Virus record (IMG/VR): IMGVR_UViG_3300005264_000044
Location: 1 to 29,991 of that record
DNA length: 29,991 nt
Source of the DNA: a virus
Reading direction: 5' to 3' (one strand)
In this document: piece after piece, positions 15,423-27,200 of the stretch
Layout: each line of letters begins with the position of its first letter
Position numbering within the stretch: position 1 is the first letter of the stretch
Notes under the pieces: generated by a model
The model's database searches: none
What the model was told of the DNA's origin: nothing
Seen by the model: the letters and a program-made list of their open reading frames with translations, nothing else
Position numbers and translations under genes: made by a program

Positions 15423-17224
15423 TAGCTACCACAATCAAAAACTTGATAATAACCATTGTTTTTCATATTTTGAATTTCTGTTAAATCAGGATTAAAATTA
15501 TTTAGCTTCTTTTTTAATTTGTGTTTTTGAAACATTTGTCGTGATCCAGCATAGCTACCACTTAAAACATAAAAATAATTTGGTGGTGTTACTCTTTCTA
15601 ATATAAATCCATTTTTAACATAACCATTTCCAGTAAAAACACGTCTATCCACAAAAGAATATTTTGTATTTGAATATTTTAAAAGTTTAGAAAAACCACC
15701 TGTAATATTCGTATTTATTTTATTGACAAATCTAAGCATTTCACCTGTTTTTGATGTTATCATTAATGATAAAAGTTCATCATTGTTATATAATCCCAAG
15801 TATTTACTTCCCGCACGAAAACCATTTAAATGATTACAAATACAAAAGGCTCTTGCTTCTTGTGTTTCTACTTGCTTTAGATTTAATTTTCTTGCAAAGT
15901 ATTTATGTTTTGTTTTGCCTATAGCATTTCGTATAATAGACTTTATAATGTTTGGTGAATTTTTCCACTCATAATCCCAAAAGTGCATTAAGTGGATACC
16001 TTGCTTTTGTGCTTGTATAGTTTTATTTAAATGATAATTTTTGTCTTCTTTGGTTCTTGTTGAGTGATAAAATAACCCATTGTATTCTATACCTATTTTA
16101 TATTTTGGTAATAGTATATCTATATCTTGGTTTCTTATTGGAAACTTTAAAAAACCAGTTGCATGTTTTGTTTTTACATCCAATGATTCAATCCATTTTT
16201 TTATTTCATTTTCTGCTTTAGATACTTGATGTGTACAAAAAGGACAACCTAAGCCAGAAACGTGTGAACCAGCCACTTGATCAAATTCACCATGTATTTT
16301 GCATACTATTTTTACTTTTTTTAGGCTTTTTATATAATCAACTTTTGAATAATCATATTTATTGTTATGTGTTTTATTAGCTTTTTCAATAAAAATAGTT
16401 GTTGTGTCAGTAAGTTTATTAGTGTTTTTGACAACACCACATTTAGGACAACCACTATTATTCAAGTGTCCATTTGGTGTTTGGTTGAACTCCCCATGTA
16501 TTTTACAAATGATAATTACATTTGTTGATGTATTTGTATAATTGACTTTTGAATAATCATATAAATCACCGTGTACTTTTTTAGCTTCGGTGATAAATTG
16601 TTTATTTGTTCTTTTAAATGTCCCAGAACAAATAATACAACCTTTTCCCATCATATGATTATTAGGTTGTTGTTGAAATACACCATGTTTTTTACAAATA
16701 ATTGCTACTTTATTTTGATTACCAGTATATTTTACTAATGAATAGTCGTATAAATTACCATGTACAATATTACTTTTTGTTATAAATTCTTGTGTTGATA
16801 ACTTATTTGCCTCATTTGATAGTACACCTTTACATTTTGGGCATGATCCCCTTCCTTTTAAGTGTGAATATGGTGTACATTTAAATTCTATTTTACATAT
16901 TGTACAAAATAGAGTTATTTTAGTATCCACATTTACATATTTTACTTTGTTGTATAAGAATTTATTACCATGTTTCTTTTTGGCTTCTAATATAAATTGC
17001 TTTTTACCCTTCTTGAGTTTATTACCCACACTATTATCACCACATAAAGGACAACCATTTCCTCTCATATGTGCATGTGGTATTTGTGAAAATACACCAT
17101 GTTCTTTGCAAATTATTTTCATCTTTGTCATACTATCTTTATATACTGATAGAGAATAATCGTACTTACTCCCATGTACGTTTTTACTTCGCTCTATAAC
17201 TATATCAGTTGTTAATCTTTTCAT
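15404..17224 (-). CDS. Second zinc-module Vsr-like homing endonuclease
   Basis: A paralogue of the gene at 9037, of 606 residues, with the same plan: five N-terminal zinc-type modules (patterns such as VHGSKYDYSL and CKEHGVFSQIPHAH..GNGCPLC), a PD-(D/E)XK-like Vsr nuclease domain (DIDILLP, GIEYNGLFYHS, LMHFWDYEW) and the shared C-terminal part (DRRVFTGNGY, QNMKNNGYYQVFDCG). Module 2 has a changed zinc group (C-T-I-C-K in place of CxxHG). The start at 17224 (MKRLTTD) is chosen because AAGGAG lies 4 bases before it; an upstream in-frame ATG at 17242 has no site. It overlaps the preceding small regulator gene and lies opposite to the tail operon. Confidence 0.85.
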   Translation of the reverse strand: MKRLTTDIVIERSKNVHGSKYDYSLSVYKDSMTKMKIICKEHGVFSQIPHAHMRGNGCPLCGDNSVGNKLKKGKKQFILEAKKKHGNKFLYNKVKYVNVDTKITLFCTICKIEFKCTPYSHLKGRGSCPKCKGVLSNEANKLSTQEFITKSNIVHGNLYDYSLVKYTGNQNKVAIICKKHGVFQQQPNNHMMGKGCIICSGTFKRTNKQFITEAKKVHGDLYDYSKVNYTNTSTNVIIICKIHGEFNQTPNGHLNNSGCPKCGVVKNTNKLTDTTTIFIEKANKTHNNKYDYSKVDYIKSLKKVKIVCKIHGEFDQVAGSHVSGLGCPFCTHQVSKAENEIKKWIESLDVKTKHATGFLKFPIRNQDIDILLPKYKIGIEYNGLFYHSTRTKEDKNYHLNKTIQAQKQGIHLMHFWDYEWKNSPNIIKSIIRNAIGKTKHKYFARKLNLKQVETQEARAFCICNHLNGFRAGSKYLGLYNNDELLSLMITSKTGEMLRFVNKINTNITGGFSKLLKYSNTKYSFVDRRVFTGNGYVKNGFILERVTPPNYFYVLSGSYAGSRQMFQKHKLKKKLNNFNPDLTEIQNMKNNGYYQVFDCGSYYMKKV

Positions 17225-17363
17225 AATTCTCCTTATAATCATTTAAAATTTTTCTTATTAATTCTGATTTATTCATTACTTTCTCATGTGCTAATTTTTT
17301 ATAAAATTGATCCACAAGAGGATTCAATCTTATATTTACGATTACCTTTGTTTGTTTTTTCAT
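17205..17363 (-). CDS. Ribbon-helix-helix regulator (52 aa)
   Basis: This small gene matches the Arc/CopG/MetJ fold. A basic N-terminal β-strand (KVIVNIRLN) is followed by two helices (PLVDQFYKKLAHEK and SELIRKILNDY), the second beginning with the usual NKSE cap. RHH proteins bind DNA as dimers through the strand. The ATG at 17363 has an AAAAGGAG ribosome site, and the endonuclease start lies inside its last 20 bases, so the two are translationally coupled. It may repress its own promoter (17394-17422) and so keep the endonuclease low. Confidence 0.8.
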   Translation of the reverse strand: MKKQTKVIVNIRLNPLVDQFYKKLAHEKVMNKSELIRKILNDYKENYEKINN

Positions 17364-17393
17364 TTTATCTCCTTTTTATTTATTTTAGTAGGC

Positions 17394-17422
17394 TATATAA
17401 CACACAATTTTATAGAAGTCAA
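17394..17422 (-). promoter_or_regulatory. Promoter for the regulator and endonuclease pair
   Basis: Read on the - strand: TTGACT (17422-17417), a 17-base spacer and TATATA (17399-17394). The start would be near 17387, about 24 bases before the ATG. An RHH dimer binding here would be autoregulation; no clear operator palindrome is seen. Confidence 0.6.
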
Positions 17423-17541
17423 CTCTTTTTGATTTTTTTTATCTTTTTTTAAATATACACTTGTTTTTCTATTTTTATTCATTTATACTTTATATAGAAG
17501 ATGTTTCATATTTATTAATTTTTTTAAAAGAAGGAAAGAAA

Positions 17542-17955
17542 ATGCCAAGACAAAAGTTAAACTTGAACTTAGAAGAGTTATTTCCTGGTGATACATTAGA
17601 TATAGGAAATCAAACCATTCACATTCGCCCATTGGGTGTCCAACAATTAGCAATCATTGCAAAAAAACTTAAAGGTGCTGGTAAATTACTTGCTAAAGAT
17701 GGTATTAATTGGGAAAATTATTCGCAACCAGATAATATTATTTCCATTGCTACTCTTCTTTTAGACCAATTTCCAGAAGTATTAGAGGAAGCATCTAATA
17801 TTGATGTAAAAGATTTGCAAAAGTTGCCTTTAGAGTCAATCTTACCTATTATAAACAAAGTAATAGATGTAAATCTTGAATCTAAGGAATCACTCTCAAA
17901 AAACTTTCAAAACTTGATCAGCAAAATAAACATTCAAGAAGTACCGAAGATGTAG
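17542..17955 (+). CDS. Tail assembly chaperone (gpG-like)
   Basis: A 137-residue, mostly helical protein immediately before the tape measure gene, the place of tail chaperones (lambda G/GT, siphovirus gp13-14). It opens with MPRQKLNLNLEELFPGDTL, and a β-hairpin (DIGNQTIHIRPLG) precedes helices. The start is chosen at ATG 17542, preceded by GAAGGAAAG at a good distance; a longer in-frame start at 17461 has no site. Its 3' end contains the heptamer A AAA AAC in the correct phase (17898-17904), which should send a fraction of ribosomes to the -1 frame and yield the longer GT form. Confidence 0.8.
   Translation: MPRQKLNLNLEELFPGDTLDIGNQTIHIRPLGVQQLAIIAKKLKGAGKLLAKDGINWENYSQPDNIISIATLLLDQFPEVLEEASNIDVKDLQKLPLESILPIINKVIDVNLESKESLSKNFQNLISKINIQEVPKM
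17898..17904 (+). promoter_or_regulatory. Programmed -1 ribosomal frameshift site
   Basis: The heptamer A AAA AAC is in the phase used by the G gene (TCA AAA AAC). Eight bases downstream, CTTGA (17913-17917) can pair with TCAAG (17934-17938). A -1 slip enters a frame open from 17886 to 18242, giving a G-T fusion of about 233 residues. Confidence 0.82.
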
Positions 17956-17969
17956 AAGTTGCACAATTA

Positions 17970-18242
17970 ATGCAAAAACTTGTACAACACGGTCATGCTT
18001 GGTCAAGTATTAAACAATATACATTAGCAGAAATAGGTATATTTTTTCGTATCATAATTGAGGCTGAAAAAGAGGAGCAAATAAACAAATTATATAATTT
18101 ATGGATAGGTAGTAATGCAGATAAAAAGGGGCTTGATTCTATTGTAAAAGAGTTAGGTAAGAAAAAAACAATACAAGATTCTGCTGATGTGGTAGCAAAA
18201 GATTGGAAACGATTAGCTTTATTTATGAAAGGTAAAAAATAA
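17970..18242 (+). CDS. Tail chaperone T domain, made by -1 frameshift
   Basis: The 90-residue frame from ATG 17970 has no ribosome site. It lies in the -1 frame relative to G and is open upstream to 17886, so the natural product is the GT fusion (17542 to 17904, then 17904 to 18242). The part after the slip is helical (LAEIGIFFRIIIEAEKEEQINKLYNLW). In known systems GT binds the tape measure protein and tube subunits, while free G is the abundant chaperone. It ends one base before the tape measure start. Confidence 0.75.
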   Translation: MQKLVQHGHAWSSIKQYTLAEIGIFFRIIIEAEKEEQINKLYNLWIGSNADKKGLDSIVKELGKKKTIQDSADVVAKDWKRLALFMKGKK

Positions 18243-18243
18243 A

Positions 18244-21200
18244 ATGGCTGGTACAGAAGAAATTGGAATTAATGTTACAGTTACAGCCGATGTTACGCCT
18301 GTAGATAATTTTACAAAATCTTTTAAAAATTTACAGACAGTAGCTGTTTCCACAAAAAAAGCAGTAACAACTATTGCTGATTCAGTAGGGAAGTTAAAAT
18401 TCCCTACTGATTTAACTGGTTTTATTGACTCACTTAAAAAATTACAGGATACAACAGTTGATTTTGGTAAATTAAAAACAAAAGCTGATGCCGTATCTGT
18501 AAGTCTAAAAGAATTATCTAAAATAACACTCCCAAATATAGAACAATTAGCAAAGGGTTTAGAAAAATTAAGTGCTGTAAAGATAGATGGTTTAAAAGGC
18601 AATATACCTAAAATTGTTGAGGATATTAATAAATTAAGTGGCATTACGATAAAAGAGTTGCCTGATTTAAAGGGGTTAGCAAATTCCTTAAAAGTTTTAA
18701 AAGACACTAAACTTACAGGTTTCACGAAAAAAACAGAAACAATTAAGACACTTTTTACTGAATTAAGTACATTACAACCTTTAAAATTTGAGGGTGATTT
18801 AAAGGGGGTAAAAGGTTTAGTTTCATTTGTAAAAGCATTTAATAATTTAAAAATAGAGGGTCTTGCTGATAAAGTAACGAATATTAAAACAATATTTGTT
18901 GAATTAGCTAAATTAGAGAATCCTAAAATTAAAGTAGATTTAAAAGGTGTAAAGAGTTTAGTTTCATTTGCAAAAGCATTTAATAATTTAAAAATAGATG
19001 GTCTTGCTGATAAAGTAGCTAATATTAAAACAATATTTGTTGAATTAGCTAAATTAGAGAATCCTAAAATTAAAGTAGATTTAAAAGGTGTAAAGAGTTT
19101 AGTTTCATTTGCAAAATCTTTTAATAATTTAAAAATAGAGGGTCTTACTGATAAAGTAACTAAGATTAAAACAATATTTGTTGAATTAAGTAAATTAGAA
19201 AACCCTAAAATTAAAGTAGATTTAAAAGGTGTAAAAGGTTTAGTCTCATTTGCAAAATCTTTTAATAATTTAAAAATAGAGGGTCTTGCTGATAAAGTAG
19301 CTAAGATTAAAACAATACTTGTTGAATTAGCTAAATTAGAAAACCCTAATATTAAAGTAGATGTAAAAGGTGTAAAAGGTTTAGTCTCATTTGCAAAATC
19401 ATTTAGTGATTTAAAAGTTGGTGAAATAACAAATAAAGTAGCAGATATTAAAAAGGTATTTGATGAGTTAAGTAAAATAAAAAACGTAAAATTTGATGGT
19501 GATTTTACAGGCTTAAAAAATCTTGCACAAAGTTTAAAAATTCTTGAAAAGATTAATATAAAAGCAATAATTTTAAATGTAAAAAAATTAGATACAGTTT
19601 TAAAAGCATTAGCAAAACAAGGACAATTAAAAGCATTTGCCACATTTGCCAGTGATTTACGTGTTGTAAGTAAAGTTTTAAATAAAACGAAAATGTCAGT
19701 AGATCAATTAGGGCAAGCAATGAGTGGTACAGCTAAAAAGACAAATACTTTAGTTGATAGATTTAAAATGTTTGGACAGTACAGAATAGTATCCGAAGCT
19801 TTTATGTATATACGTACTGCCGCATATGCCGCATTAAGTGCAATAACAGATTTTGATCAGGGCTTGAAAAATTTACAAGCTATTACAGGTGCAACAAATT
19901 TACAGGTAGAACAATTAGGTAATAAAATAATTGATGTTGCCAGCAAAACAAAATTTTCAATAAAAGAAGTTGCTGATGGAATGGTAACATTAGGTCAGGC
20001 AGGTTATACAGCAACAGAAGCTATGGAGACTATGCAAGCTGTGTCTGATTTAGCTACTGGTACACTATCTGATATGAATAGTACAGTGGATTTAGTTACT
20101 ACCACAATGCGTGTATTTGGTATAGAATCATCACGTTCGGGTGAGCTTGTTGATATATTTGCCAATGCTGTAAATAAATCTAAATTAACAGTGGATAAAA
20201 TAAGAACATCCATGCAATATATAGGACCTATTGCAAAAGAAGCTGGAATTTCTTTTAAGGAATTATCAGCAACTACAATGACTTTGGCAAATTCAGGTTT
20301 AAGAGCAAGTAAAATTGGTACTGGATTAAGAACAGTATTTGCACAGTTAGTTGATCCTTCTACAAAGGTTCAAATGGCTATGAAAAAAGCTGGTTTGTCT
20401 ATGAGTGATTTAGACCCTAAAGTAAATAGTTTATCCTATGTTATTAGAGGTTTAGATAGATTATTAAAAACATCTGGTGATGCATTTGATTTGTTTGGAA
20501 AACGTGGTGCAACAGCAGTACTTGCATTAGTAAAAAATCAAGGTGTATTCGATGAAATGTTGGATAAAGTGGGTGAATCAGGTACAGCAGCTAAAATGGC
20601 AGCAAAACAAATGGAGGGTTTGGGTTTATCTTTTAAAAATTTAAAAGATAAACTTGGTGTTTTTGCAACAGCAATGGGTAAAGCTGGTATAGCAGATGCT
20701 ATGAAGGGTATTATAGATGTTATTCGTACACTAACAACAGCTTTGACAGCTTTAGTAAATAATGATTTTGTTAGTTTTATGTTAAAAGTTACACTGATGA
20801 CAACAACAATACTTGTTTTTGTTGGTGGTTTAAAAATGATGGGTAGTATGGTTATAGCAAAGATTGCTCCTGCTATGATACTTTTTGGTAATAAGGTTTT
20901 GATGCTTACTAATTACTTAATTACAGGAAATGCTGCAGTAATAACATTTAAAAGTTCTTTAATGGCAGCAGTTGTTCCTTTAGGTACTATATTTTTAGCA
21001 ATAACAGCTATAATTGGTGTTTTTTATATTTTTAATAAAATGACAAATGCATCGAAAGAGGCAGCTAAAGAATTACTTAAAATGGCATCGGCATATGACA
21101 CATTAACCAATAAAATAAACGGATATAGAATAAAACTCGCTACATTAGACAAAGATTCAGAAGAAGCAACAGAAGCCAATAAAGATTTAAGAGAAGAATT

Positions 21201-24200
21201 ATTTGGTGTTGCAAAAGAAATGCCACATTTATCAAAAGAGATTTTTAATGTAATAAATTCTATTGATCCATTAACAGGTAAAATTAATGACTCATCCACA
21301 GCTTTGAAAAAATTACAAGAAGAAATAGCTAAAACAAAATTAAAAGATTTGATTGATGGTTATAAAGAATCTCAAAATGCACTTGAACAGGGTAGTGGTG
21401 TTATAGATTCTGTAAAAACAGCTTATCAATCACTTTTTGAAGTTTTCACAACTGAAAAATCTATTAAAGAACTTCAAGCATTTCAAAAAGCCACTTCGGA
21501 ATTTAGTATTCGTGTAATGCAGGGTAATGTTTCATTAAAGGAAATGGAAAAAACAATGCAGGGTTGGAGGGGTGAAACTTTAACTCAATCCATGATAAAT
21601 ATACAAGATAATATGGTTGTTACAAAAACTGTTTTAGATGAATTAGTACAAGAATTACTTAATGCAAATAAGATTACATTACAAAGTACAGATGAGGAGT
21701 TAAGATCTTTAGGTGAACGTTCTAAAATGTCAGAAATAGAAATACAAAATTTAATAGATAAAATAAATGATTTACGTGATGGATCACAAAATAAACCAAT
21801 AAATATAATTGAAAAAATAGAAACTGATGGTTCATTTGCAGATCAAATAGGAGACTTTAAAAAGTACGTTGATGCAATAGAAACAGGTAATGCACAATTA
21901 GAATCATCTATTCTTGATAGTGAAAAAAATAAAGCAATGGCATATGATGCATCATTAAAGAAATTAGTTGATAGATATAAAAAAACCAAAGCACTTTATG
22001 ATTCAGATATAGCAGAAGCAGGTAAAAACAAAGCAAGAGTGATACAAATAGAAACATCATTTGGCAATTACCAAGCAAATTGGTCTAAGCGTATGAATGC
22101 TGAACTCACAAAAATTGCTGCAGATGGTACAATGCAGAAATTGAAGGCAAAATTAAAGGCTGAAAAAGTAGCGTCAGATGCTTTACGTGTTTTAAATGAA
22201 AGTGGAGTAAAACAAGCTGGTAAATATGGTAAAAGAATAGTTGATATTACAAATAATTATACAAATGAAGTTGCTAAAATAAAAAGTAATTACAAATCAA
22301 CTGGTGATTTATTAAGTAATGCTAAAATAGAAGAAGCTATTATTAAAAATTCTTATGGTGTTAGATTACAAACCATGAAGTTATCAATGTTAAAAGGTAA
22401 AACAGACCAAGAAACTTATTTAAAGGACAAACAAGATGCAGAAATAGAATGCAAAGAAGCTATAGAGAATGTTTGGACAGATGCTTATGCTAATGTTAGT
22501 GATGCTGAAAAAGATAATAGTGCATCAAAAACTATGTTGAAAAAGAAGTTGGATTCTGAAATTGATACAGCCGAAGAAATAACAGATGCAAAACAAGAAG
22601 AGTTGGATAAACAAAATGAGAATGCAAAGGATGCATTTGAAAAAGAAAATAAATTAAGAGAAGTTATTTTATCTAAAACATTGAAAAAAATCACAAAATT
22701 AGAAAAAAAGGGTGCAAAAAGTTCAGTTGATGCTACAAAAGAAAGAGAAGAATCAACTTTAAAAATGTATGCTGAAAATTTAAAAGCAGCACAAGATTAT
22801 TTTGATGAGGTTTCTGATTTAGAAGGAACTGATGAGTATGAAAAAAGATTAGACAAGTTGTTGGATGCCTCTGAAAAATATTATGATAAAGAAAGTGATG
22901 CATTAAATGATTATTATGATTCCAAAAAAGATATAGAAGATCAGATAGTTGAATTAAATACTAATACAGCAAAATCTATTAAAGATATACAAAAAAACCT
23001 ATATGATAGTTTAAAAGATTTAGAAAAAGAAAGAGTACAAAATAAAAAAGATGGTGTACAAGAAATATTAAATATTGAACAAAAGGGTGCAGATGCATTA
23101 CGTGCAATAGATCAAAGAGGTATGACAGATAAAGAAAAAGAAATTGATAACGAAAGAGCTGCACAAGAAAAACTTAAAGCTGGTTTAGCTGCTATAGCAA
23201 AAGCTCGAACATCAGGGGATGCTAAAGCATTGGCAAGTGGTCAAGATTTAATAAATCAATCATTAAATTTATCAAAAGGACTTGCTGATGAAGGTGCTGC
23301 AAGGGATGGTATAAATGACGCTATTGATGCCTTAAAAGGAGCATCTAAAATAAAAACAGAGATAGAAGATAGAAAAAAATTAGTGGAGCAACAAAAATTA
23401 CAAGCAAAAGCATCGGCGGAAATAAAAAAGAAAGAAGAGGAAACAGCAAAAACGGCTGCTGATTTATTAAAATTATTACCGAAAAAAATAAATTTACCTA
23501 TAGAAATAACAGGTACAGAAAATCTTAAAAAGGTTGAGGAGGATATCACTAAAATAAATGAAAAAAGTAAAAGCCAAGTTAAATTAACAGTTAATGTTGG
23601 TCAAGCTATGTCAGGATTGAAAAATATTAAGGATATTTACGATAAGATTAAAGATAAAGTTGTAACCATTATTGTTAAGTATAAAGAAGTAAATAAACCA
23701 GCAGAGTTATCTATTAAAAAAGCTGATGGTGGTATTGTAAAACCATTTGCAAATGGTGGTGGTGTTTTTAGTCGTTTAACAAATCCTTTTATAAGTAAAG
23801 GATCTGGAACAAAAGATGATGTACCAGCTATGCTAATGCAAGGTGAATATGTAATAAAAAGATCATCTGTTGCAAAGTATGGAAAGAGATTTATGAGTAT
23901 GCTTAATCAAGGTTTGATACAAAATGTACCTAAATTTGCTGATGGTGGTGTGGTTACTGATATAGGTGATAAAGTATCATCATCATTAAGAGGTACACAA
24001 TTAGCATTAACACCAAATGCACCATTTAAACATGGTAATACTTTTTATAATATTTCTTCACCATCTTTTTATAATAGTACAGAAAAGAAAATCAGTAATA
24101 TAAAATCATTTGATGGTAAACAAAGAGCATCAAGTTTAGTATCATCTTTTGCTAAAATTGTACCTGGTTTACAATCAGGTGGTGGTACAGAATTATTATC

Positions 24201-27200
24201 TCAATTTCATGTAGAAAAAAATGCTTTAATTGGAAAATATGATGATGAAATAAAATTAGCAAAAGAAACCAAAAATGAAGAGATTGCATTTTTGTTAGAA
24301 ATGGAACAAATACAATTACAAGAATTAGCAAATGAACTTTCAATCACTTTACAACAAGTAAGACTTGATTTTGAAGCAACTAAAACAGAATTAACAGATT
24401 CTTTAGATAGGCACAAACAAGAAATGTTAAATGAAAAAACAGAAACAGAAACAGTTTATCGTGATTCTTTATTAAATATAAGAAAAGAACGTGTAGCAAC
24501 AGAAAGGATGTTTGCTACCGAAGAAAGAATATTACAAAATAAAAAACAAAGAACTGTTAATGGTATCCCAAGTAGTGTTGCTACATTACAAAGTATTAAT
24601 AATAGTATAGTGGCTTTACAGATAGACAATAAAAAAAGCAGTGATTCAGCAGATACAAAAGAAAAAGTAATTGAAATTGAGAAATTAGATAATGCAAAAG
24701 TTGAAAAATCTAATCAAGATTTAATTGTTGGTATAAAACAAAAGTTGTTATTGGTAGAAAATGATCAAAATGATCAAATGCGTAAAAAAGAGTTAGAAAT
24801 TAAACTTAAAGCAGATAAAGTAGTTTCTGATACAGCTTTAAGTATTAATAAAATAGAACAGAAGTCTGATCCTGATGTTTTACGTTTAAAAGGTGAATTG
24901 CAAGCACAATTATTAGATTTAAGAAAACAGTATGATTATATGATTCAAGCTGATTTTTCAAGTGATAGTAACCACCAGCCAGATAAAAAATATTGGTTAA
25001 ATAAAGGTGGTTTTGTAGGTTTTCCAAGAGGAAAGAAAAAAAGGGAAGATTCTGTTCGTGCAATGCTAACTCCTGGAGAATTTGTTATAAATGAGGGTGC
25101 TGTAAATCATTATGGTCTTGATTTTATTGAGTCTTTAAATAAAAAAGAGTTTGGACAAGCTGATTTTCCACAATCAAAAGTGTATGGTTTTCAATATGAA
25201 CCAAGTGTATCAGGTGGAAAAGTAAACCATATTAATGCAACATCATTTCATTTAGGTTTACAAAAAAAGACTGATAAATTCCAAACAGCATTAGGTATGG
25301 AATCAGCGAAAAATATAACAGGTATTTTTAAAGAAGCTGTACCACACTTAGCAGAGGGTGGTGATATAGGTGATTCGCAAGCACAAATGGCAACTGAATT
25401 AAGTATCGCAACACAAAAATATAGTGAGTTAATATCATTTGCCAGAAGTTCAGGTGAAGAGGCACTTGCACATATTTTAGAGACTGAACAAAGAGAATTA
25501 GTACGTTTACAAAAAGAGCTAACATTTACACTAAAAGAATTAAAAGTAGAAAGGGATACAGCATTAAATAAAATATTAACAGATTACATATCTGATGAAT
25601 CAGATTTAACAAACGATTATAATGATGATATTGCTGATTTAAAAATAGATAAGAAAGAACTTCAAGATGAGAAAAAAGAAGCCAAAATTGATTCAGATGA
25701 TGATATTGACGATATGGAAGATGATGCAGAGGATGCAAAGAATGATGCAGTTGATGAAGTAAATGATATTGAAGATGATGCAAGGGATGCTAAAAGAGAT
25801 GCTGATGAGGCTGATCAAGATTCAGTAAGAGAACAAAGTGATTTAATAGAGGATAAAAACGATGATGAAAGAGATTTGAAAGATGATTATGATGATGATA
25901 TTGATGATCTAAATAAAGATAAGAATCGGGATGTAGAAGATATATATGATGAAAATGGTGATTTAAAAAAAGAATATGAACGTGATTATAAAGATATACA
26001 TAAAGATATTAAACGTACTAATAAAGATTATAGTAGAACAAGTAAAAGAAATGCTTATGAAGATGGAAATGAAGATAATGATTTTGAAAAAGCATTAAGA
26101 GAAGCAACAAAAGAGAAACAAAAAGAGTTAGCTGAATATTTAAAAGGGGCGAAAGCAGAAAACAAATCTTATCAAAAAAGTGCTGGGGAACAAAGGAGAG
26201 AATTAAGTAAAAAAGCAGGGAGAGATTGGAATAGTTGGAAAAGAGCCAAGCGACAGAGTGCACGAGCAGCAGCAAAGCAAGCAATAGCAATATTTGAGGA
26301 ACAACAGAGAAGAGGACATGCAGCTGCAGAAGTACAAAGATTAGGTCGGATTGAAAAAAGTAATATAGCACAAAAAGCATTTGACAAGCTTGAAGAGTAT
26401 AAAAGAAGAAAAAAAATAGAAAGAGGTATGAGAGATGGTGAATTACAAAGAGATCTTACTGAAAGTTTAGCTGATAAGAATACAGACTTACTTTATTTAA
26501 AAGAAGATTATAATGATGATTTAAATGATAATAAAATTGATTTAGAGCGTATAAATACAGACTATGTTGATGATATTTCTGATAGAAATAATGAGTATGG
26601 TAAGGGTTTAGTATCTATAAAGAAAAGTTTTGATAGAGAATATGAACAATCAATAAGAGAACAAACACGAGCAAGAGCCATTGCTATAAAAGAACAACAA
26701 GAAGCAAAAGAGGAAGCATCAAGTATAAGTACAAAAGCTGTAATAGATTATATAAAAGCACAAGAAGAAATACAAAAAGCAAGAGTAAAAGCAGAAAAAG
26801 AACAATTAAAATATGATAATGAAATAAGTAAAGTAGATACAGAAAATATAAGAACTACACGAGATTATAAAAAAACAAGAGGTGAATTACTTGCCGATTA
26901 TTTTTCAGAAACTAAAGAGACTCATAGTGACTATACATTAGGTGCTGAAAAAGCTAATTTGGATTATGATTTAGATAAAAAAGATGTTGTAAGGGGTGCT
27001 GCACATGATTATTCTGTTAGATTAAAAGAAATGAATCATGAAATTAAAATATTAGAAATAGAAATGGCACAAGAATTATTTGAAATTAAAAAGAAGTATA
27101 GTAATGCTGGTGAAATGGGTGTAAAACATTTCTTAAATAAGGGTGGTTTTGTAAATATGTTTCCTGATTCAGTAAAAGGGAAAGATTCTGTATCAGCAAT

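Noticed and set aside
17461-17541. Longer N-terminus for the tail chaperone
   Set aside because: The added 27 residues are hydrophobic, T-rich and lack a ribosome site, while ATG 17542 has GAAGGAAAG.
18796-19641. CRISPR array
   Set aside because: Repeats are 141 bp, contiguous, coding and have no spacers.
18219-19643. Long antisense frame on the - strand (474 codons)
   Set aside because: It mirrors the repeat-rich tape measure gene. Its repeats are the reverse of the 47-residue units, and low stop density follows from the composition.
26018-26387. Antisense frames over the charged region of the tape measure gene
   Set aside because: Hydrophobic low-complexity translations opposite a charged coding region, without ribosome sites: shadows.
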